Below, piece by piece: positions 30,364 through 41,600 of a DNA stretch of 64,000 nucleotides. The first letter of the stretch is position 1; the number at the start of each line of letters is the position of its first letter. The stretch covers positions 62,001-126,000 of the forward strand of contig MU839103.1 in the NCBI GenBank assembly GCA_030685235.1, written 5' to 3'. A program made the position numbers and the translations under genes. The notes below the pieces were generated by a model that was given only the letters and a program-made list of their open reading frames with translations, did no database searches and was not told the DNA's origin. Source of the stretch: Copromyces sp. CBS 386.78. Taxonomy: Eukaryota; Ascomycota; Sordariomycetes; Sordariales; Sordariaceae.

Positions 30364-32558
30364 ATGGACCAACAGTATACCGACACCCGTGGGCGATCGC
30401 CTTCGGCCGCGTCTACCGGCGGAGGACAGGCTCATGATCAACAACAGCAACAGCCTCATATAAGGAACCATTCGCCGTCTCCGGCTCCCTATCCCAATTC
30501 GAACGATGGCGTCAACGCTGGTCTGGGACTCGGCCTTATCGATCCCTCTGCCTCGCAGCCTTTCCAGCCTGAATTCTCCTACGGCGGCCCGAATCCGTTC
30601 CAGCAACATTCGCCCTTCTCTCAGCCTGCTCTGGATTTCAACCAAGGTTATACAAACCAACTAGAAAGTCAGGACAACTCGTTCGGTGGTTTGTCGCAAC
30701 CTGCCTATTCTCCGAACCTCATGGCGTCGAACTTTGGCGAGGCCGACTACAACATTTTCCCCACGACTACCACCGGAGGCCAGTTCAACGGATCGCTCTA
30801 CATAACCGACAACCAGTCCATCAATAATTCGGACCCAAACATGATGGCGCAAAGCTCTCACAGCCCGGAACCGCCTCATCTACTCAGTCCCGAGATGAAC
30901 TCTCCCGCCTTCGCCCAGGGCCGTTTCCCTATGACGGCAGGAAGGCATTCGCGCAATGCGTCCCTGGGTCCAGAGGCTGCTCTTCTTCCAGGCCAGGACT
31001 GGAGCCATATGCCTCAGTTCCAGGGCCACCGACGGTCAGCCTCAGAGCTTAGTGATGTTTCCTCGGTAGCCCATTCGCCCAACCTTGGCGGATTGGATAG
31101 CTTCGACCCGATCGAGAACAACCACTCGCCTCTTCAAGGGCCGCAGGCCGATGCCCTGTACAATCAGTTGAACGGCATCAGCAACTTCAGTCTATCGGAC
31201 GACCACATCGGCAGGAGTCCGTCACATAGTCCGGCGGTCTCCCCTCGTATCCCTCCGCAGCAATCACCGGACGAGAACGACCCGAACCACCCTAGCCATT
31301 TTATGCTACACACATCTGCAAACAGTTTCGGCCCGCCAGCGACATACATGCAGCCGCAGCAGGAGGCTTTCCCGCAACTGTCACTGGACGACCCGTCTGG
31401 CATGCAGGCCCAGCAGCCCATGCCAGCACCTCCGGCGATCAACATCGACTTCGCTCCAGCGCCCGCTAAGAACGGGCTTGATCAGCCCAACAACAACCTG
31501 GACAATAATTCACTAGGCCTACCAAGAGGTATTTAACCAATAGATGATGCGATGGACATGGGGCATTAGCTAACGATTTGGTACTAGTTCGAGGGCGGAT
31601 GCGACCACGAGCGGTTACGGACCCTTTCAACAATGGCAGTTACCGGTCTGCTTCTCCTTCGGGAGGCCTTTCGCCGAGCTCGGCTGCGGACCTCAGACCG
31701 TCAATCGCGCGTTCACTTTCGCCCATGGACCGTTCCGGGGCCGGTTCTATCAATAGCAGGAGACGCCAGTCAACGTCGTCAGTACCCAACAACGTGATAG
31801 CACTTCGTCTTGCCGACCCCAACTACAACGGTTCTGGGGAGAATGGGGGTGGCCCAAGGAGGGCTCAGAAGCACCCCGCTACTTTCCAATGCAAAGTATG
31901 CCCCAAGCGCTTCACCAGGGCTTACAATCTGCGTTCTCATTTGCGTACGCACACCGATGAAAGACCTTTCAAATGCACAGTTTGCGATAAGGCCTTCGCG
32001 CGCCAGCACGATCGCAAGCGTCACGAAGGCTTGCACTCGGGCGAGAAGAAGTTTATATGCAAGGGTGAACTTCCTGTGGTCGGCCAACAGTGGGGTTGCG
32101 GCCGCAGGTTTGCTCGAGCGGATGCTCTTGGTCGCCATTTCCGGTCGGAAGCAGGGAGGATTTGTATCAGACCTCTTCTCGAAGCCGAGAACCGCGAACG
32201 GCAACGCCAGTATGCGGAGGCAATGCAGAATGCAGCCCAAGGCCAGCTGCAGTACCAGGGCGGTATGATGATGTCGCCCGGTATGGACCCCAATGGCGAG
32301 TTCCAGATGGACCCCTTTGTGCTCCCGCAGGCGCTGTTGGCACAATATCCTGCCCTGGCTCTCCTGCCCGCTGGGCCTACTGCCATGGGTGATGGAGCCG
32401 GCTTAGAGGAAGACTTGGGAAGTAATTACGAAGCTAGTGACTACGATGATGTTGAGGACGGAGGCTACGTTAGTGGTCCGGGGACAGGGTTCGGTCCCGG
32501 AGGCATGCAAGAAGGGTATGGAGAGTTGGGCTATGCGAGTGACTACGGCGGTCGTTAG
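30364..32558 (+). CDS. crz-1: Calcineurin-responsive C2H2 transcription factor CRZ-1
   Basis: Two exons, 30364-31528 and 31588-32558; 711 aa. The N-terminal 480 residues are Gln/Ser/Pro/Asn-rich and disordered. A PxIxIT-like calcineurin docking motif PAINID is at 357-362. Two canonical C2H2 fingers start at about 488 ([20 protein letters not shown], then [20 protein letters not shown]), linked by [10 protein letters not shown] third, irregular finger has a long insert between its cysteines and ends [10 protein letters not shown], as in CRZ1 orthologues. An acidic C-terminal tail follows. Role: when Ca2+ activates calcineurin the protein is dephosphorylated, enters the nucleus and activates ion-homeostasis and cell-wall genes. 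The splice recreates a Val before RGRMR. Confidence 0.95.
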
Positions 32559-33255
32559 AGGCGACAAGTTTACAATGATCAACCTTTGAGGGGCCGACAG
32601 GGCATTTGGTGGTATATTATTGTTTTGGTTAAGTGGCATTCAGTCTGTCCAAGGATCAGATGAGCTTATACGGTGCTTCGCGTTTTTTTGGGTATCGTTG
32701 TCTTATACATACGCTTGTCTGTTTAGATACTTTTATCCCCCAGCGTTGTTTCGATTCCTTTTTCATTGACCAGGCTTCGTCTTCGCTACGATGCCCAGTT
32801 GGCAGCAGTGGCGTGAGCGAATATCGAGCGATTAAAGGAGACTGTCTGAAGCGGCGAAACCATTGGCACATACATGAACATATACTTCTTCTTGTTCATG
32901 TAGAGTTGGCGAATACACCAACTACAATACCCATCCATATATCTTCGCATATGCTAATATGAATGAGCTTGACATCAATCTGTCCGACATCAGTCGAATT
33001 CATCATTCGTGTTGATAAATTAAGTTGGTAGACAACGGAAGTGGCAATCCCCGTTCTAATCGGTTCTTCCTAAAAGCAGTCTTTGAGACATCGCCCACCG
33101 TATGCCCATCGCTACGCCGCCATATTGTCGTTGGTCACTGTCATTAACACCCAGCTCCTCATACAATCGCACATCCCCATCCCCATCACCATCACTGTTC
33201 GTTTCGCCATCACTCATCCCTCTCACCCATCCACACATCCACACATCTACCTATC
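32559..33255. other. Convergent 3' intergenic region
   Basis: Lies between convergent crz-1 and the DUF7053-type gene. No gene seen. Confidence 0.45.
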
Positions 33256-34203
33256 TCAAGTCTGCTGCTGTATCTCCTGCAACAAAGTCCCCCCCCTCCC
33301 CTGTCCCGACGCCGCTCCAGACCTCTTGGAAGACCTCAACTCCTCCATCCAACCCGCCACCACGTGGTCCACCACCCCTTGTAAAACCTCCTGGTGGGCC
33401 TTTTCGAACTTGGCCTTGACAAAAGGGCGCACAATGGCCGGACACTCGACCGTGGCAATCTCAACTAGTTCATATTCGTAGTTTTCGATCGAGGTGCCGG
33501 TTACTTTGTTGATTAACTTTCCCCCTCCTCCTCCTCCTCCTTTTCCTCCGTCGTTGTTGTTGTTGTTCTTGTGAGCAATATCGTCGGGGCCGCCTTTTCT
33601 AAGACCTGCTCGAAGGCCCTGACCTAGTCCCGCAGCTGCTTCTTCCCTATCCTGTTGTCCATGCCCTTCGCCTTGGCCGGCCCCTACTTTCACCTGACCA
33701 TCAACTGACTGGCCCTGACCCTGTTCTCCCTGCGGTCTCCTTGGTCGATACCGATGCCGAACCTCATAACTACTCCGCACCACCACGCCCGCCGCCGCAA
33801 CCGCCTTACAGCGTACTCCGTACCCGAAACTTTGAAAGGTGCAGGGCACTGAAATTTGTTTGCTTCCTAGTAATGAACCGCCGCCTAGCCAGTCGGGAAG
33901 AGGAAGTATAGGGACGGAGTCGGTGATGAGGTAGGATTTAGGGTTGTAACCGTCGGGTCCTGGGGGGAGGAAGAAGTGGGGGTCGTCGGTGAGGGATGGA
34001 GGCGTGGGGAGGGAGGGGTCTGCGGGTGGAGATGGGCTGGGGGAGGAAGATGGTGGAAGGGGGAGGGAAATGTAGGTCTTGAGGTAGGGGTTGGCGGTTA
34101 TGAGAGGGACGTAGGCGTGGAGGGCGGAGAGTAGGGCCGAGGGGGGAGTGGGTGGGGGGAGGGGGATGCGGGTGATTATCTTGAGGGGGTGGGATTGTGA
34201 CAT
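33256..34203 (-). CDS. DUF7053-type (START/Bet v1-like) protein
   Basis: Single exon, 315 aa. N-terminus ITRIPLPPPTPPSALLSALHAYVPLITANPYL; a low-complexity Pro/Ser insert; then DSVPILPLPDWLGG, SVPCTFQSFGYGVRCKAVAAAG and a VRSSYEVR strand; a second insert of Gly, Asn and Gln; and a closing strand-helix unit (YEYELVEIATVECP, then FVKAKFEKAHQEVLQGVVDH). This order resembles fungal DUF7053 proteins, which appear to be a helix-grip fold of unknown ligand. The poly-Gly/poly-Asn insert matches CTC and GTT-type microsatellites in the DNA. No localisation signal is evident. Confidence 0.65.
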   Translation of the reverse strand: MSQSHPLKIITRIPLPPPTPPSALLSALHAYVPLITANPYLKTYISLPLPPSSSPSPSPPADPSLPTPPSLTDDPHFFLPPGPDGYNPKSYLITDSVPILPLPDWLGGGSLLGSKQISVPCTFQSFGYGVRCKAVAAAGVVVRSSYEVRHRYRPRRPQGEQGQGQSVDGQVKVGAGQGEGHGQQDREEAAAGLGQGLRAGLRKGGPDDIAHKNNNNNDGGKGGGGGGGKLINKVTGTSIENYEYELVEIATVECPAIVRPFVKAKFEKAHQEVLQGVVDHVVAGWMEELRSSKRSGAASGQGRGGTLLQEIQQQT

Positions 34204-37200
34204 GTTCTTGGTGGTTTTTGTTGTTGTTGTTGTTGTTGTTGATGAGAAAGTGCCAAGTCCGTACGGGACACGGAGGCCGATGCGGAGACGGACCCGATCG
34301 GAGGAAGTGAACGGGGCCGGACGTCGATGCCGGACTGCCGATATGTTGGTGAAAGCTTTCGCTTTATTCCGATTTCACTGAACGATGCTCCGAGACAAAA
34401 AGTCGATGTCAGGCTGCTGAGCTGTGTTTGCTGGGCAGCCGGAGGATGATTTCGGGTTGAAGACAGGCAGGCAGGAGTGTGAGCGATGCCTGGTCAGCGA
34501 TGTCGACAAAGCGCGTATCACGAACTGATGACCGCAAATCCGTGACTGTCTCTGAGAGTTGAGATGCTTTGAATAAGGTATGTAAGCAATCGATAGGAAA
34601 CCCAGACGAAAGTTGAAATAAGACCGATGTGCTCTGTTTGAGATGTAGTGTAGGAGGGGCGGGACAACGAGTATGTAGTATACAGCCCCGTGAGCCCCTA
34701 CATTGCCCAACCGGTTGCTGGATGGCCTCATATCGTGCCTTGATTTGCTATTTTTGTTTAAAGTACGGTCAGCTGCTGTTGCTGCGCCATTCTCGCATCA
34801 TTGGTGATTTGATGCTGTGTGGTTCACGCTGATGCATGGTTGTCAAGTCGGGCTGTGGAACATTTAACACTCGTATGTAATTAAAGGCTGCATATCACGT
34901 TAGTGCACTATCTCAAACTGGGGTGGGTCCATACTAGCCCAGTTAGGGTCCCGGAGTTGGCCAGAAAGACGTCCGATGTCTTGGCTTGTTGTCGCCCATG
35001 AACACGTTCGGGTCCAAGCTCCGGGTAACATATGACGGGCCGTGCCGAGGCTCCTGAGGGTTCATGACGGGATCCATACTTCATGGTGTCCCTCCAGTTT
35101 ATTGACAACGACAAGAAGAAAGATGTTTGGTTGGAGGCTGGTTGACCGTTCCTGCCGCCCAAGAAAAGCGAAGACTCAGGTCGGAGGGGACCGCAAGTTC
35201 AAACCTGTTTGCAGACGGCAAGAGCAACTGAAGTTGTCCACCTGCTCGCAAGGAAGGAGCATCGCAGGCATCAAGCCCTAATTCGAGGACTTCCACTTCC
35301 GTTGTTGTGAGCTCCAGTTCCATCTTCCGTTTGCGCTTGAACGTCATTCAGTTGTCTCTTCAAATCTCAGACGCCAACCAACCCTCCACTTCATACTCAG
35401 ACTCTCCAACTGATCACGAACGGCACCACCACCCTCTGGGACACAAATTCCGAGCGTGACCTTGAACACAGACTTGCAACTTTGCAATGTCCAAGACACA
35501 ACTCTTCGCCTCCTCGGGTTGGTCGACCGACTGCAGGCCAAAGAAGCGTTCATCTGACGCTCGATTCCAGAACAAGGACGGGAAGGTTTTGGCGGTGAGC
35601 CCCATGATCCAATCCCGCCAAATTCGCTGAAGCTTCAGGCCTTCTCTATGCAGTGGACCGCTGTCGACAAGGCGGAGACAGCAGCAAGGGACATGGAAGT
35701 ATCTTCCCCGCATCCCATGAACCCAAAGGTCCTCTAGACATACCTTAGATATCCACCACTCATGACGCAGACTTTTTGACGGCTTCAGGTTCCCGCTGAA
35801 ACATGCCGTCGAAATTGCGCCGAAGAGGGTTTGTCGGAAACATCCCAGCTCACATGAGCAAACAAAGGGACGAACGACTATCGGAAGAGAGACCAGAGAA
35901 TATTCACAGTCGGCTCCTCTATCATCGTTCCTTCGCTCCTCGGCCACAGGGCCGTTATCAAGATGGAGCCCGCCGTCGCCGTCAGGTCTGGCGTGACTGG
36001 TTCGGTCCAACAGGACCTCTCTTGTCCCTCGCAAACACCACTCGCTGTCACTGCTCGGCCATGTGCAGTAGTTGGGTATGGGTAGGCGCTGTTACTGCCG
36101 CATGGCTCGCATGATGCGTGCTGCAAGCTGCAAACTGCACAGGTCAATATCGCCGACGTGACCCCAATTGCATCTCTGTCGTAAGAGAAAAAGCCAGGAA
36201 CCGACAATTCAAACTCTCATCTAGCAGAGAAGAGACCCAACAAATATGCTCTGGGATCATGACGCCATCTCTAGAGGTAGCACACATGGCTTGTCTCGAA
36301 ATGACGGGCAGTTCTGGGATGATAGACCCACCAGCACTAACACTGGCCCTGAAAATTACCTAGCGGCTCCAGCCGACAACAGATGGAAGCTGTTGGGGAG
36401 CCGCCCACGACGCGATAGGCGCTCAGTGATACTGTAGAGGGAGGAGGATGAGGGAGGGGTCGTTGAGTCAAATGTTTTTATCGCATCTCCTCGAAGCCGA
36501 TTTCTCACCTAGAACAAAGCCCATTGGCTATCCGACTTGTCTCGTCAATGCTCACCATGGCAATGGTGTGCACCAGCAGGTCAGCAGGTAGCAAGAGGCT
36601 GGCCGCGATGGCCACGGCTGCATCAAGGAGCGTCCAACAATCGGGCGAGATGCAGGTAGGGTCCGATTCAGTGGCCGACTGGTCTGCCTGGCAGCTTGAG
36701 GTGTATGCGGGACATTTTGGCGGCCTGGGCGGGGAAACCACGAGCCTAGGTATCTTCTCTTCGCCAACTTCAAGGTACCATAGAATGACATATCAAAACG
36801 TTCAAGGAAAGCTCGGCAAGATAACGAGAAAATGGACAAGTTGAAACGGTGGGCCGCCATCAGCCTGCATCAACTGGATCATCCCGCCCTTCAACTTGAC
36901 TGGAACCAAAAACACCCCTCCAGATACAACAGCCAATAATGCTTCTCCCCAGCCATCCAGCCATCCAACAAACAGCCGGATACACCATTTTCACCTGGTG
37001 AAACAGGAAAGCAGCTGGTGCCATGATGGTGTCAATAGGGGTGAACCGCACCTCTAGACTGACAGTGCCAGACAGAGCCTCTCCTGGCCCACCTTGCTTC
37101 CAACTTCGGTGACTCGGCCGCGCTTGTTGACCTGCCTTCTCCTCACCATAGCTGAGCCGGGGGAAGGGGTCGATTGGAGCTGGCTTGGATTCGTTTGAGT

Positions 37201-38608
37201 CTCCCCGCAGATTGTAGCTTCGAGCCCGCAAAGAGCTGTCTTCTCTTGCCACTTCAACGGTGTGTTTAGAAGCTGGAGAGCGACACAGAAGAGAACCAAA
37301 CAAGGTCATGCACACAACACCACTACATTCGTATATCGTCGCGATCCTCACCGCGGCTGTGCTACCTCTGCCGCCTTACAGCAGCAAATGGTACCTCAGT
37401 GTACTTGTTGTCCTGCATGACTACTTGACGGTCTTGTCTTGCCGACCGTCGGCCTCTGTTTGGCGATCGCCCCTCAACCATCAACCTGTTTGTTCAGCAC
37501 GGCTTCTTCGCCTCCCTTGACTCCCAGCTGCGCCAGCGTAGGAGGCAATCCGAGAATAAGATGAACTGCGGTGTGGTCGCACAGCACAACCTGAAAGACG
37601 CATCTTCCCTCGCCCAACCCGTCTTCTCTTCACGATCCGAGCGGACCATTGGCTCATTTTGCAACGCCAATTACAGCCAGGCGACGAATCTCATTCCAGT
37701 AAGGGAAAAAAAAAGTTTGTGCAAGTCAAAGGGGAAGTTCTGGGTAGAGAGGCCAAACGAGAGAACCGGAATCCAAAGAAACAGATGTCTGTCCATCAGA
37801 ATACTACACCAGATTCTGTTTGACTGGTTGCTCGTTCCTCAAGCTACTTGGAAAACGAGCCGATGGTGATTTCCTCTCCGGAGAGTAGCCTCTTTACGCG
37901 CCTTCTTCGAACCTTACCGTACCTAACGACTCTCGCCGTCACTATCCACCTTCCGTCTCTACTCGACATTGGCCTCCCCGCATCCACCAGAACGCCTCAT
38001 GATTTGGTAGTTTTCTCAACGATCCAGATCAGTAGGCCCAACTGCCGATATGGCCGCCGCTCAAGTTTCGACATTCCCCGAGAGCTGGGCAATATGCAAC
38101 ACATATAAGTCGGGCACGGGGCCTTGTCAGGCTGGGCCAACATGGCGTTTTGGGTGGGATAAAGAATTGGAAGAGACTGTGAGGAGTGGTGTGATAAAGT
38201 CGAGGTTGAACATAGTTGCGCAACGCTGGGTAGAGTTGCGTGGTCCAAGAACAGTGAGTTTTATATACCTTCAACTTTCGTCTCAACCTTGGCTGTTCTC
38301 GTCTTTACCTTTGTGGAACTGCTCCGGGGGATCGCCTCTAAAACACTGGCGTGCTTTCATGGTGGCAAGCGGAAAATGGGGGCCCTGGGGAGCTCCAAAA
38401 CTCCACTGGGCGCCCGCTGCGTAGCGCTGCGCCGTCCACACCTTGTGGGGATGCTTGATCCATGTCGGCCCGCTCGATCTGAAAGTCACCAGATCGTCTG
38501 GTCATTAGCTCGTCCGAACTCTAGTTTATATACCTATGCTAACCGGGCGCGTCACAGCGAGCTGTAACGTCTCCCTCACGTTCCTATCCAGCCACCACGC
38601 TCGACGGA
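34204..38608. other. 4.4 kb stretch without a recognisable gene
   Basis: Divergent region between the DUF7053 gene (-) and the giant gene (+). A TTG trinucleotide repeat sits at 34218-34241. The longest frames (minus strand 35414-36034 and 36860-37351, plus strand shorter) have no recognisable domain and no clear splice partners. The part nearest 38,608 (C/T-rich, several ATGs) is probably the long leader and promoter of the giant gene. A lineage-specific small gene or lncRNA cannot be excluded. Confidence 0.4.
34218..34241. repeat. TTG trinucleotide microsatellite
   Basis: Tandem TTG units just before the start codon of the minus-strand DUF7053-type gene, that is, in its leader. Confidence 0.85.
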
Positions 38609-41600
38609 ATGTCAAGACGGTCCCGCCTCCCATCAGCATCGTATGCCCCACAGGAAGAGGACTCGAAATGGTCTTCTTATACTCCCCGCGACCCGGCTGC
38701 AACGGCTCAGCGGGCCCGAACGTCACAGCCCTCCCGGAGCAGCCTCCCTAGACCTCTCTCGAGCAGTATTCCCCGACCGGCTGCGACAATATCTCGACCC
38801 GATCCGAAGCGGCGTGATAAAGACGATGGTTCATATCCCGACTCGAGTCCATGGCCTTGGCTTGACCCCGACCAGGATGACAATTTCCGACAAGTTGGAA
38901 AGAAGAGTAAACAGAAAAAGAAGGCCGGAGGAGGTGGTGGTGGCGGCGCACAGCAGTCTAAGCAGACAACTAATGAGGGTGGCGAAGGTTCGCAAAAGGA
39001 AGGCGCCGATGGTGGTGACGACGGCAACTCCAACGGCGGCGATGCCAGCAACGGTGCTGGAGGAGGTCCAGGCAAATCCGGCAATGATGGAGACAAAGGC
39101 GACGGTGACAAAAAGGATGACAAGCTCAAGAAAGAAACCGTCGACGATGAGGACAAGAAGAAAGATGACGAAGAGAAGCAGGCAGAAAATGCAAATAAAC
39201 CGCCGCTCGACGATGACTGGAATCAAGCAACCAGCAAGATAAGGCCAAAAGCAAAGCGAGGCGATGTTATTGGTTCTGTCACCGAAGATAAGCCTACCCC
39301 GCCATCATTGGATGACAAGGCGAAGAGTCATGGCAACTCGGACAAATCCAATGGCCTTGATGAGGCCAAACTCGACACTGCAACCTCAATAAACGCCAAT
39401 CGCGTCTCTACAGACAACGCGTCCATCGACAACCGGTCCTCAGGAGACAGCAGAACCGAAGAGAACAAATCTTCCGGGGAGCGGACATGTTCAGATAGCA
39501 AACCTGTCGGATTTCCTTGGAGCGCACTTTGGGGCGGCGGTCTCAAATGGGGGGCAGGCAGCCACAAGGAACAGCCAAAGCCGCAGGTGAAGCATGAAGA
39601 CGAGCTCGAAAGCAAGCCGTGGGCAAAGTCCAAGAACACCAAAACCTTCCCAGGCTCTTTCGATGCCGCTGAAGAGCCAAAGGAGGAACCTGCTGTAACT
39701 GAGCCAAAGGAGGAGAAAATACGCAACCTAGACGAAAAGGGACAAGATCGGGATGAGAAAGCGCGCCGTCAAAAGGATTCCAAGGACGACAAGCAAACCG
39801 GCATGAATGGGAAATACTCTGCAAACGAGAGAAAAGAAGACAAGGATGATGAGAAGTACCGGGTCGACAACATGTATACCAAGGGGGTAAAGAAGGATGA
39901 GCGCAAAGATGATCTCGACGACAGCTTCGTGGTTTCCACGAAGAGCAAAAAGTCGAGGAACAACACTAGCGCATGGGATGTGGAACCAGATGCATGGCAA
40001 GAGCCAGTAGTGGAACCGAAAACAGAGCCAAAGCCGGAGCTAACAAAAACCACTGAGCTCGAGCCCGAGGATGACTTCTTCGAAAGCTTTCCTGCTGTGA
40101 AGGCCAAGAAGAATGAGAGATCTTCGACCCGGTTAGGACAATCATCAAGGCTCGAACCATTCGCACCCACGCTCAAGAAAGCGAATCCAGATCCCTGGGA
40201 AGTCTTCGGCGCCAAGAAGAACAAGGCGAAGGTCGGCGCCTCCGAAGAGCCTATGGTTAGGACACGGAAGGCCGATCCGGAACTGTTACCGGCAAAAAGA
40301 TCATCTCCTATTCCCGAGCCCGAACCTGAGATTGAGCCAGAAGATGATGAAAAGCTGGAGCCAATCGTGCCCTACAAACCTCCAACGAAAAAGGCTTGGT
40401 GGGATGAGCCCCCAGCTCCACCGAGCCCCGTGAAGAACAAAAGGAACAGAGGTAAGTACGATGATGCTGACGAACCTCCCAGGCACCGAGATCCGGAACC
40501 GGAGCCCATAGAAGAGTCCAAGTTTGAGACCGACAAGCCAGTGGAGGAGGACGATTTCTGGAACAATTACCAAGCAACGGCCAGGAAAGAGAGGAAAAAG
40601 AGCAAGAGAGCTGGACTTTCAGAAGAACCTGTACCGCCGCCGCCACCACCGCCTCCTCCGGTAGAAGCAGCCGACACTTTTCCGTGGGATGATGTCCCGA
40701 TCAAGAAGACCAAGAAGGGAAGAAGGGGGCAGACGGAGCCTGAACCACCACCGCCACCGCCACCGCCAGTCGAACTTGAACCGGTAGTTGAACCGGAACC
40801 GGAGCCCGAGCCAGTTTCTGGTCCGCCTCAGTTCCCTGAATCAGACGAGGAGGATGAACACCCCGGCGGCTGGTTTTCCTCTTTTCTTCACAAGTCGGAT
40901 AAGAAGAAGAGTAGGCAAACATCTCCCATGCCTCCACCTCTTGAAGAGCCGGAGCCGGTCCAACCAGAACCAGAACCCGAGCCGGAGCCGGAGCCGGAGC
41001 CGGAGAAGAAAGATGACGACCCTTGGGATTATCCCCTCTCCAAAAAGGACAAGAGAAAGAAAGGAAAGGCCAGTGAGCCCGAACCGCCACCGCCGCCACC
41101 GCCTCCTGAACCTCCAAAGAGATCCAAATCATCAAAGTACGACAAGGAGGATGAATACGATTTCTGGAGTGCTTCAACATCGAAGAAGAGCAAGAGGGAC
41201 AAGAAGGGGTATGCCGAACGAGCGCCCTCTCCTGAGCAATATGTCCCTGAGCCAGTGGAAGAGGTCATATCTGAGCTGGAGGACCCAGAGCCCGAGTTTG
41301 ATGCGGAACCCGAGCCGGAAGCACAACCTGAACCCGCTGCTGTATCGGATCGCGAAGACAGACTATCAGACGGCGGGTGGGGCTACTCCAAGAGAGACAA
41401 GGACAAGAAGAGAAAGGGCATCGAACCGGAAATCAAGTCGAAAAAGGGATCCAGATCAAGTCGGAAAACCGAGCCAGAGCCCGAGCCCGAGTCAAAACGG
41501 AAGGAAGCGAAGGACAGCATTTGGAGCTTGCCTAGTGACCCAAAGAAGGACAAAAAGAAGAGGAGAGGCGATTTGGATGAGGACAGCAAGCCACTGGCTT

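Noticed and set aside
35414..36034. 206-codon minus-strand frame as a gene
   Set aside because: Trp/Cys/His-rich random-looking translation, no recognisable motif.
36860..37351. 163-codon minus-strand frame as a gene
   Set aside because: Random-looking translation with no domain or signal peptide pattern.
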